DNA of 64,000 nt from CAVQRC01 sp963715045. Lineage in GTDB: Bacteria; Planctomycetota; Planctomycetia; Pirellulales; Lacipirellulaceae. Position 1 is the first letter of the stretch. The number at the start of each line of letters is the position of its first letter. The stretch covers positions 1-64,000 of the forward strand of contig CAVQRC010000002.1 in assembly GCA_963715045.1 (NCBI GenBank). The letters run 5' to 3'. A program made the position numbers and the translations under genes. The notes below the pieces were generated by a model. That model worked only from the letters and a program-made list of their open reading frames with translations, made no database searches and was not told the origin of the DNA. Of the stretch, positions 50,714-60,108 are shown piece after piece.

Positions 50714-52556
50714 CTATTTCAGAATCGCCTGGCGCATCACCGTGACGGCATGGGCGTGGTGATACGACAACAAGTGGCGATGCGCCATGACGCTAGACAA
50801 CAGGATCAACGCGGCCGATGGTTCGGGCACCGCGACGAGTCGTCACGTCGCCCGATGTGTACAGATTGGTCGTGTCCCAGACGTACGGGCTGCGAATCTC
50901 GAACTGCCCGTTCGGAGCGACGCCGGCCCAGTCGAGAACGTGCAGCGTGCGGCCAACTTGCGCCGTCAGGTCCACATTGTCGGCAAACGTCAGCTCCAGA
51001 ATGCCTTCCAGGTCGACGGGGATTCCGGGAGCGAACGAAATCGTCGAATCCCAGGCGTCGTCTTCAAATAACAATTGCAGTCGCCCGCCGTCGACGATGG
51101 ACATCCTCTCCAGCACCATGATGGGAACGGGACCCACCGGGTATCCGAATGAGATGCGACCATCACGTCCATCGTGGTCGCGGACAACCAGACTCTGACC
51201 GTCGCGAAGGACAAGACCTCGGATTTCTCCATCGGGGAAGATGAAGTTAGTCGTAAATGCGGCGGCGAAATCTCCCTTGTAACTGAAAGCGGCGCGGGCG
51301 TCGGCTCCCGTCAGGTCGGTGCCGTGAGTTCCGTGCCAGGCAGGACCGCATCGCCAGGTCTGCCCGCTGAAATCCCAGCAGGCAGGTCAGATTGCGCGGA
51401 TTCCGTCAGGTTCATCGGAATTGGCGTGAGTAACGCTGGGGGTGAATCCACGGGATTGGTGTCGCTGAAGTCTGCACCCGTGGCGATCGCTCCGGCAAAG
51501 ATCGTGTCGGTCAGCTTCGAATAGTAGAAACTGGCACCGGCAAGGTTCTGGCCGGTAAAGTCCCAGCCAGTGAGATCGTTTGAACTCAGGTCGATCCCCT
51601 CCAACGTGTCGGCTTCGTAACTGGCTGTCGCATACAGCTGGTCGCGGGTGAACCCACGTGACGTGGTTCCATTGAAATTGGCGCCGTCACGATGGCACCC
51701 CGCAAGTTGGCGCTGTCCAGCGTCGAACCGATAAGAAGGGCAGCCGTAAGATCCTGCCCGCTGAGGTCTGAGCCGCCAAGATCGATGCCGACAAGCCCGA
51801 TTTCCCGCAAGTTCCTCATTCGGTAACTTGCTGTGGAATAGAGCTGCGCGAGTGTGAAGCCGTTGCTCGAGTTAAAACTCGCTGATGTCACAATGGCTCC
51901 CCGCAAACTGACGCCGGTCAGCCTCGAATCATTGAAATCGGCACCCGTAAGGTCCTGTTCACTGAAGTCCCAGTCGGTGAGATTGTTTCGGCTGAGGCCG
52001 ATATGCCGCAAGTTCTTCGCGGGATAACTGGCGGTTGCGTAAAGCTGCTCGCGGGTGAATCCACGTGACGTGGTGTACGCGAAACCGGCACCTGTCACGA
52101 TGGCTCCCTGCAAGTTGACGCCAGTCAGCCTCGACTCATTGAAATCGGCATCCGTAAGATCCTGCTCACTGAAGTTCCAGTCGTTGAGATTGTTTCTCAT
52201 CAGGCTGATACCGCGGCAAGTTATTCACGAGGTAGCTGGCCGTCGAGTAGAGCTGCTCGCGGGTAAACCCACCTCTCGTCGCGTCCGCGAAAGAGGCGCC
52301 CCTCCACGACGGCTCCCGTCAGGTCGGCCTGAGCAGAGCCGCGAGAATTGCAGCGACGCACGGGTCAGATCGGCCTGCGAACAGATCGGCGGAACTCGAA
52401 GATTCAAGCCGAACAGTTGTACGCCGGGCGCGGGCGTGATTCCTTCGGGGTCCGGGGGATCAGTTGCCCATTGTCCCAGCGAAAGATGTCGGCCTGCCCG
52501 GCCGACGCCAGCATGATCAGCCACACGCACGCCAGCGAACATTCTCGGTAAGTCAT
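50714..52556 (-). CDS. Pentapeptide-repeat protein with PEP-CTERM tail; several frameshifts
   Basis: The ATG at 52556 has GGAAAGG five bases upstream and begins a signal peptide (LACVWLIMLASAGQA). Four pentapeptide blocks follow, each about 55-60 residues long. Each has A(D/N)Lxx-type steps (DLTGADFNDSRLTGVSLRGAIV), then GFTREQLYATASY and a link with NLRHIGLSRNNL. The C-terminal beta region (LTFADNVDLTAQVGRTLHVLDWAG) is typical of planctomycete secreted proteins. The end, VPEPSAALILLSSVMAH, is a PEP-CTERM signal and runs to a TAG at 50714. Breaks lie near 52460, 52300, 52215, 51680, 51270 and 50815. The open pieces are 51586-52200, 51311-51604 and 50793-51137. Confidence 0.75.
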
Positions 52557-52829
52557 TTGTACCTTTCCAGTAATTTGTGGTGATCAACACCTTTGGGGCG
52601 GTATGTGTTCGCCGCCGTCAGTCGCAGTCAACCGGGCGGGGCCAACCGTCAGCTATTCTGCCGGTCTCGATGCCAAGTCGGCGATGGCCGCAGTCTTCGC
52701 TGACACGTTTCCTCTGGTAGTCCATCGCCTAATGAGCGGGAAACGCACAGCGCAGCTGTTTATTTTCGCGGCATCTGGATAAGCTGAGATTCAATTGTCG
52801 ATTTCATCCTGGAATCGGGCTTTCTTTGG

Positions 52830-53443
52830 TTGAAGGAACCTGTTCAGATGTGGGCGACGCCAATGGTTTTGGTGCGGCGGATCTGCCATATTCGGGCAGG
52901 TGACGAGCATGCGGCAGCCGACCTCGTGCGGAAGTACGAGCCGCTCATTCGCCGCGAGGTGCGACGGCACCTGGACGATCATCGTACACGAGTGTTTGAT
53001 TCGATGGACGTCGTTCAGTCCGTATGGGCAAGTCTTCTTTAACTTCCAGCACAGCCTGCGGCGAATACGATCTGGAAAATCCTGACCAACTGCTTCGACT
53101 GCTGGTGAGGATGACCCGAAACAAGCTGGCGTCCGCGGCCAGGAGGCAGTACCGAAAGCGCCGCGATACGCGGCGAACCACGGGCGACGACGGTGTTTTG
53201 GAACGGATCGCGGCCGAGGATCCGACACCCAGCCGTCAAGTTGCAGACCAGGAACTGCTGGAGGCGGTGCGACAGGAGATGTCGCCGAAAGAACGCCAGC
53301 TTGCGGGACTCCGTGCCGACGGCCTCTCCTGGGACGAAGTCGCCGCGCAGGCTGGGCGGAAAGCCGCAGGCGCGGCGGATGCAATTGCGCGGGGCATCGA
53401 GCGGGCCGGTCGAAAGCTGGGACTCGGCGATTTCGATGACTGA
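52830..53443 (+). CDS. ECF-type RNA polymerase sigma factor (planctomycete group), frameshifted
   Basis: About 200 residues. The start is a TTG at 52830 or the ATG at 52848. Sigma-2 region: LVRKYEPLIRREVRRHL, FDSMDVVQSVWAS. Sigma-4 region: MSPKERQLAGLRADGLSWDEVAAQAG, a helix-turn-helix. Between them, ENPDQLLRLLVRMTRNKL is the linker usual in this group. Two shifts near 53033 and 53065 are needed to join the halves. The end overlaps the start of the kinase gene by eight bases. In planctomycetes such sigma factors are commonly paired with WD40 kinases, as here, and probably are controlled by them. Confidence 0.82.
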
Positions 53444-56400
53444 GCCAACCGATCTGGCGGAGGAGTTCGCGCGGCTCCGGGACCGTGGGTCGTCGCCTGA
53501 TCTGGATGCATTCCTGGCGGGGCACGACGCGGTCCACGGCGTGCAACTCGCCAGCACTTGCTCGAATGGATCAGGCACAGCGGTGGAGCGCGGGGAAAGG
53601 CGACTCGCCGAGGAGTATCTCCAGCGGTATCCGCCGCCTGCAAGCGGACCACGACAGCGTGGTCGATCTGATCTACCACGAATACCTGTTGCAGGAGCAA
53701 CTTGACGAAGAACCGGCACTTGACGACTTCACACGCAGATTTCCCCAGTACGCCGGGGTGCTTGCTGACCAGATCGGCCTTCACCGTGTTCTCGCGGAAG
53801 CGTGTGAGCATGTCAGCCAGCATGCCCTGGGCCGTCCGAACACGGGTGCGGAACAGGATCGCATGAGTAAAGTCGCATGTCCGGTCTGTCACAACCAGAT
53901 GGAGCGATCGGCGGATTTGAAATCGGATCAGCTTGTTTGCTACTGCTGCGGTTCCACCTTCCGGCTTGAAGGAGACTTTCCAGCAGGTTGTCAATCCGGC
54001 GATCTGGTACGCATGCTGGGCAGATACGAACTGATCGAGACCGTCGGTGTGGGCTCCTTTGGGATGGTTTTCAAGGCCCGCGACAACGAACTGGACCGCA
54101 CCGTCGCGATCAAAGTGCCGCGCGCCACCTATCTGGCTGACCAGGACGGTCTTGAGCGGTTTCTACGCGAAGCCCGCAATGTGGGTACGGCTGCGTCACC
54201 CTTCGATCGTTTCCGTCCACGAAATCGGCCACGCGGAGGAGACCCCCTTTCTCGTCAGCGAATTCGTGCAGGGAACGACGCTGGCCGAACTCCTAGCGTC
54301 AGGGCGGCCGACACCGCGCGAAGCGGCGGAGTTGGTGGCTACCGTGGCCGATGCATCATTACGCACACGTCGATGGGCGTCGTGCACCGGGACGTCAAAC
54401 CGGCGAACATCATGCTGGACGAAATGGGAACTCCGCGGCTGATGGACTTTGGTTTGGCCAGGCGTGATACTCGGTGACGTACGATGACCATCGAAGGCCA
54501 GGTGCTGGGAACTCCGGCCTACATGAGTCCCGAACAGGCCCGGGGCGAGTCGCGGAGCGTGGATGGTCGCAGTGACGTCTACAGCCTGGGAGTCATTCTG
54601 TACGAGTTTCTGACCGGTGAGCTGCCATTTCGAGGCACGACGCGAATGCTGCTGCACCAGGTGCTGCACGACGAGACCGTGCCGACCGCGGAGCTTGAGC
54701 CACCTGGTCCCCCGTGATTTGGAAACGATCTGCCTGAAAGCCATGGCCAAAGAAGCAGTTCGTCGCTATCCCACCGCAGGAGACATGGCCAACGACCTGC
54801 GGCGGTTCCTCAAGGCCGAGCCAATTCACGCCGCGCCGATCGGCCGCATCGAGCGGCTCTGGCGATGGTCGCGACGCAACCCGGTTCCGGCCGTCCTCAC
54901 CGCCGCCGTTTTCCTCGTCTTCAGCATCGGTTTTGCCGGAGTCACCTGGAACTACTGGCGAGCCGAAACCGCCCGCGAGGATCTCGAATCGAATCTCTAC
55001 TTTCAACGCGTCGCCCTGGCGCATCGGGAGATACTCGCAGACAATCTCGGTGAGAGTCAAAGATTACTCGATGCCTGCCCCGAGCGGCTGCGCAATTGGG
55101 AGTGGAGCTACCTCAAGCGGCTATCGCTGGTTGATCCGGACCAGCCGATCGTGACGGGACAAGACATCTTCAGTATCACGTTCAGTCCCGACGGACGACG
55201 TATTGCGGCAGCTCAAGGGGATGGAAAGATCGGCATCCATGACCCGGAAACAGGGGCGCGGTCGTTCCTTACTGGACATGAAAAATACGCGTTCAGCGTG
55301 GCGTTTCAACCGCAGGGAAAGTATCTGGCCTCAGCAGGCGCGGACCGCAAGGTCATCCTCTGGAACCTCGCTTCGCGGCAGCCGGTCTTTGAAAGAAGTG
55401 GACATAACGGCTTGTACACCGGAACGGCTTACGCAGTCGCCTTCAGCCCGGACGGCCGGAGCTTCGCTGCCGCAAGTGACGAGACCACGGTTACCATCTG
55501 GAGCGTTCCGGACGGGCGGCCTCTGCGCGTTCTGGCGGGACACTCGCTCCTGGTAAGCTGCCTGGCGTTCAGCCCGAGCGGCCGTCTGGTGGCGACGGGA
55601 GATTACGGCAACGTCGTTAGAATCTGGGAGGTCGGGACAGGAACGCTGCAACGGACGTTCGAGGGGCACATGGCCTGCGTCGCCGCGGTCGCCTTCAGTC
55701 CCGATGGACAGACATTGGCGTCGGCAAGTTATGATCGCCTTGTCAAAATCTGGGATGTCGCTACCGGCAGCCATCTGTCGACACTCAGCGGCCACGAAGG
55801 GTTGGTCGTTGGTGTGGAGTTTACCCGTGACGGAAACCGGCTGGCCACGACAAGCGCGAGGACCGGGCCATCAAACTATGGGATCCCCTAACCGGCCAGG
55901 AGGTGTTAACGCTCAAGGGACACACGAACCTATGTCAGTGCCTGACGATCAGTCCCGATGGATTGCGGATCGCATCCAGCGGTATGGACGGGACCATCCG
56001 ATTGTGGGATGCCAGTGAGCTCGATCGAGTGCCATGGTCAGGGGAATTGAGCCATGAGTTCGAAGTCTGGAGCGTCCGTTACAGTCCCGACGGACGGCAA
56101 ATCGCCTCCGCAGGCTCGGGACCAGACCGTCAGACTGTGGGACGCGAGCAGTGGACATCATCTTCATACTTTTGCCACTGCTGGCTCAGGATTCTGCGTA
56201 CGTTTCAGTTCCAACGGCAGCCGCCTCGCCGCGACCATCGGCAATATGCGGGCGGCCGACTCCCTGCTTTGCGTCTGGGACACCGCTACGTTCGCACCGA
56301 TCTTCCCAGAGAGCCGGCATCCAGCCAATCCGTTTTGCGTGGAGTTCAGTCCCGATGGGAAAGTATCTGCTCAAGGGTAGCCTCGATGCGACGGCGAATC

Positions 56401-56978
56401 ACTTCGTGGAGGTTTTTGACGCCCGGAGTGGTGCAACATGGGTAAGTTTGCTGATCACGACCTGGACATCTGGGCGATCAGATTCAGCCCTGACGGCCGG
56501 CACGTTGCGACCGCGAGCAACGACAAAACGCTGAAACTGTGGGAATGGGATCCGCTTCGGCTGCCGACGCTTGCCATGCGATGGGTGATCGAGCTGCCGA
56601 TCACTGGTCTTACCGACCGCATCGAGTTCTCTCCTAACGGACTTTGGCTGCTCAGCGGCGGCGAGAACAACACCGTCCGGATTTGGGATGCCGTCAATGG
56701 GAAGCCGCTCTTCACACTGGCTGGACACACCGGCCACGTGTACGCAGTGCGCGTTCGCGCCGAACGGTAAGACCTTCGCCTCAGGCGGACAGGACTCGAC
56801 CGTCAGAGTGTGGGATGCCACGCAGAGTCCTCCGGGGGCGCTGCACAAGCTCCGCGGCCACACGGGAGTTGTCAACAGCCTCTCCTTCAGTCCAGACAGC
56901 CAACGGCTCGTCTCCGCCAGCCGGGACAAGACGGTCAAGGTCTGGGACCTGTCTTCAATGGTTCAGGCAACGAAGTAG
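53436..56978 (+). CDS. Ser/Thr protein kinase with zinc ribbon, membrane span and WD40 repeats; many frameshifts
   Basis: About 1180 residues when frames are joined. The N-terminal helical region (EYLLQEQLDEEPALDDFTRRFPQYAGVL) is shared with planctomycete kinases. A zinc ribbon (CPVC, CYCC) follows. The kinase domain has GVGSFGMVF, VAIK, HRDVKPANIML, DFGLAR, GTPAYMSPEQ and DVYSLGVILYEFLTG. One membrane span (AVLTAAVFLVFSIGFAGV) is followed by at least ten WD40 blades (LASAGADRKVILWN, LASASYDRLVKIWD, LVSASRDKTVKVWD). The kinase is cytosolic and the propeller likely extracytoplasmic. About ten shifts lie between 53560 and 56760. Open pieces are 53485-54477, 54047-54442, 54484-54717, 54617-55891, 55903-56445, 56438-56770 and 56688-56978. 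Confidence 0.78.
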
Positions 56979-57562
56979 CCACGGAGACCTGGTCTCCGGC
57001 GTCATCGGATCTCCTTTGACGACGGCCCGGCCTGGACCTCGTTTCGCGACCTCGCTCCCAGCATGACCGAGCTGCTCAAGGAGTTCGAAACGCCGCACAA
57101 GTCGTGCCTCGGACCGTCCCCTCGCCGGGGACTTCGGCAGCTTCAGCAAGTTGGGAGACCGGCCCGAAAGGGCAGCAGTCGCTGCTTGCAATTCGATCTC
57201 GAGCGGACTATATCCAGTCTGCTGGGATGTGACTCGTGACCACGCTCGCCGAGAGAAAGCGGCTCGCCCTGGGCACCCGAGCCACCCTCCGAGACGCCGT
57301 CAACTCACCGAAACCCGTGACCTTGGCGGACATGAACTAAGAGCCGATCCCAAAATGAGCTTCAGCTACCGAATTCCCCGGCCGTGTGACACGTTCACTC
57401 AGGTTTTGAGATAGGTACAAAGTTTCGCCCACCTCACTGCGCCCGACCGAACTCCATCGATTTATCACGATGCGTTCCAGACGTTTTTCTTAACGGCCAG
57501 CCGTTGCCTGGTGCGAACCACGCGTCATCGAAGCTGGCCCGAAGTGATTGAGGACTGGTAAC
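56979..57562. other. Intergenic stretch after the kinase gene
   Basis: No complete gene. The stretch 57015-57110 stays open and reads DGPAWTSFRDLAPSMTELL, which has coding-like composition and may be the remnant of a gene or an extended kinase C terminus. The rest shows nothing recognisable. Confidence 0.35.
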
Positions 57563-58832
57563 ATGCTGCAGCGAAGGAGTTTTCTCAAAGCCGTCGGGGC
57601 GACCGTCCTGGGGCCGACGTTCGTCAGGGCTGGGGAGGCAACTCCCAACCGCCCGCGGCTGGCAGTCGTCACCACGGAATGGCGGTATCATTCCCACGCC
57701 TGGCACATGGCCGAGCGGTTTCTCACCGGCTATCCGCTCAATGGCCGGTGGCACCACCCTCCCTATCAAGTCGTCTCGGCCTACGTCGATCAGCGGCCCG
57801 AAAACGATTTGAGCCGCGATCGGGCCGAAGAGTTCGGCTTCACGATCTACCCCACCGTGGAAGAGACGCTGCGGTGCGGAGGGAATCAACTCGCAGTCGA
57901 CGCCGTGCTGCTCATCGGCGAACACGGCGACTATCCGACCAACGAAATCGGCCAGAAGAAGTATCCCCGCTACGAGTTGTTCCGGAAAATCACCGACGTC
58001 TTTGCCGCGGACGACCGCACGACGCCGGTCTTCAACGACAAGCATTTGTCGTGGAAATGGGAGTGGGCCGCGGAAATGGTCGACACGGCACGGTCGCTCA
58101 ACTTTCCCTTCATGGCCGGCTCGTCCTTGCCGGTCACGTGGCGGATGCCGTCGGTCGACTTGCCGTACGACGCGGAAGTCGAGGAAGTTCTGTGTGTCGC
58201 GATCGGGAGCGTCGACAGCTATGACTTTCACGCCCTCGAGGTCATCCAGTGCATGGTCGAGCGGCGGCGCGGCGGTGAGACGGGGGTCGTGGCCCTGCAG
58301 GCGCTGCGGGGAGATGCCGTGTTCGAGGCCCTCGCAGCGGGTCGTTGGGCTGACGGGGGATGGGACCCGCGTTTGTGGGAGGCCTGTTTGAGCCGCAGCC
58401 AGACGCTCGCCCAGACCGCCACGGGCAGTCATCGCTATCCGACACCTGAGCAGATTCGCGAGTGGGTGAAAGAACCGGTGGCCTATCGATTCGAGTATGC
58501 CGATGGTCTCAAGGCAACGATGCTGTTGATGAACGGGCTGGTGAGTGACTTCACGTTCGCAGCGCGATTGAAAGGCCAGTCCGAGCCCTTGTCAACGCTG
58601 TTCTATCTGCCGCCGAATCCGAACGTGGTTTATTCGGCCGCGTTGATGTCGAAGGTCGAGCAGATGTTCAAGACCGGTCGAGGCGACCTATCCGGTCGAG
58701 CGGACGCTCCTCACGAGTGGTCTCGTCGAAGCGGGCATGAAGTCGCTGGCGGCAGACCAGCAACGGCTGGCGACGCCCCACCTGGATGTCCGTTACCAGG
58801 TTCCGGCTGCTTCACACTTCTGGAATTCGTAG
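57563..58832 (+). CDS. Tat-secreted planctomycete protein of unknown function, one frameshift
   Basis: About 423 residues. The ATG at 57563 begins RRSFLKAVGATVLGPTFVRAGE, a Tat signal with twin Arg. The mature part (LAVVTTEWRYHSHAWHMAERFL, in parts) seems conserved among planctomycetes, with VDAVLLIGEHGDYP and VFNDKHLSWKW as further landmarks. His, Asp and Glu are well represented and a metal site is possible. Near 58680 the frame changes and the continuation ATYPVERTLLTSGLVEAG runs to TAG at 58830-58832. Length is 3n+1. I cannot assign a function; some relatives are annotated only as hypothetical. Confidence 0.72.
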
Positions 58833-59060
58833 CCAACCTGCCACAACATGTGGTCGGGCATTCCGATGATCCGGCAACTGCGGGGAGCATTCGCGGAATC
58901 CGAGTGGATTCAGCAGCATTCCGCGGGGCCATTGAGGTAGGATGAACGGCGGACGGGAGATCCTCCCTCTCTCTGACCGACCGCGGCCATAAGGTCGATT
59001 CCCTTTCCAGCGCCGCCACTCTGTGTGGCTTGCCTCTCTCTTCTCCCAGGGAATCGCGCC

Positions 59061-59312
59061 ATGTTTGGCAGGAATGAAGTCTCGGATAAGACGCTTCTGA
59101 AATCGGTCAATCAGCGTCTGGAGCGAACGGGCACCGGTTCGCAGTCGAAGGTGCAGGCGAGAGTGCAACGGGGCAATGTCACGCTCACGGGCACCCTGCG
59201 ATACGACAATCAACGCACCCCGATTCTGAAGGCCGTCAGTAGCCTGGCCGGCGTTCGCCAGGTGATCGACCAACTCCAATCGCCCCCCAAGAGGCCGCGG
59301 CCGACCAATTAG
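59061..59312 (+). CDS. BON-domain protein
   Basis: 83 residues from the ATG at 59061. LLKSVNQRLERTGTGSQSKV followed by VQRGNVTLTGTLRYDNQRTPILKAV and VRQVIDQLQ is a single BON domain, the alpha/beta fold found in OsmY and many periplasmic or membrane-binding proteins. No signal peptide is visible, so it may be cytosolic or attached to phospholipid. AGGGA occurs 11 bases before the ATG. It stands alone. Confidence 0.82.
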   Translation: MFGRNEVSDKTLLKSVNQRLERTGTGSQSKVQARVQRGNVTLTGTLRYDNQRTPILKAVSSLAGVRQVIDQLQSPPKRPRPTN

Positions 59313-59314
59313 GA

Positions 59315-59447
59315 ATGCCGCAGAGTGCGCAGAGCTTTCTCCTCGGTGTCCTCTGTGAACTCTGTGGCCCTCCCGGCTGCTCCATCATGAATGCCACAGA
59401 GTGCACCAGAGTTTTCTGCTCGGTGTCCTCTGTGGAACTCTGTGGCC
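59315..59447. repeat. Two copies of a 55-57-bp palindromic repeat
   Basis: Copy 1 at 59315-59369 and copy 2 at 59391-59447 share most of their bases with two one-base length differences. Each begins ATGCC-CAGAGTGC and ends ACTCTGTGGCC, so the two ends of a unit are complementary (GGCCACAGAGT-type). They begin right after the BON stop codon. Confidence 0.85.
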
Positions 59448-59539
59448 TTTCGCCAGCGTCCGCTTGGGGCACGCTCTGCCGCGTGCAATCAAACGCTTGG
59501 CCCCGACATCGAGGTTGGCTCGAAGTCGCATGAGGGTCT

Positions 59540-60067
59540 CTAGTCGTGGGCGTCATGGTCGTGGTCGTGCTCAATCGTCCCACGGTACTGCTTGCCGGCG
59601 ATTTGGATGACAAGTTGGGCCTGCGTGCCTTCGGTGTCGAGGGCCTCGGCCAGCCCTGGATCTGCCGACGTGAATTTCGACGACTGTCCCGCTGGATCGA
59701 GAGCGTCGGGGGTGGCGGGCAGCTTGTACTGCGTTGCCTGGCCGTCGTGGCTGAGATTGACCACGAGCTCGGTGGCTTCGACCGGGACGGCAGCCTTGGC
59801 TGCCGCGTCGAGGACAAAGATCGTGACGGTGCCGGCATCTTCGTCATGGACCAGCTCGGCGTGATACTCTTCGTCTCCGAGCTCAATCAGGCTGCCGTGG
59901 TGCGGGCCTTCGTGGGGGTGGGCGGCGTCCCCGTGATCGTGGCCGTCGTGACCGCCATTGGTCTTAGGCGGAATGACCACCTCCTCACCCTGAATGCCAC
60001 AACCGGCATTGACGAGTAACAACAGGCCCAGGCAGGGCAGCCAGGCGGATATACGAGCAACTTGCAT
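59540..60067 (-). CDS. His-rich lipoprotein next to the RND efflux genes
   Basis: 175 residues from the ATG at 60067 (an alternative is eight codons upstream). A lipoprotein signal (LPCLGLLLLVNAGC) has the lipobox Cys. The mature N terminus is GGHDGHDHGDAAHPHEGPHHG, a stretch of His and Asp well suited to metal binding. The C terminus carries HDHDHDAHD. The middle (EYHAELVHDEDAGTVTIFVLD) is a beta-rich domain found in planctomycetes near CusA-type pumps. It likely binds or delivers metal in the periplasm. The gene follows the pump by 41 bases on the same strand. Confidence 0.82.
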   Translation of the reverse strand: MQVARISAWLPCLGLLLLVNAGCGIQGEEVVIPPKTNGGHDGHDHGDAAHPHEGPHHGSLIELGDEEYHAELVHDEDAGTVTIFVLDAAAKAAVPVEATELVVNLSHDGQATQYKLPATPDALDPAGQSSKFTSADPGLAEALDTEGTQAQLVIQIAGKQYRGTIEHDHDHDAHD

Positions 60068-60108
60068 GACAATTTCTCCATTGGGTTTCAAAAAAACTTA
60101 GCACCAGG

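Noticed and set aside
53436..56978. Kinase gene considered as a pseudogene
   Set aside because: All catalytic motifs and WD40 signatures are retained and the net length is a multiple of three, which fits sequence errors better than decay; not excluded.
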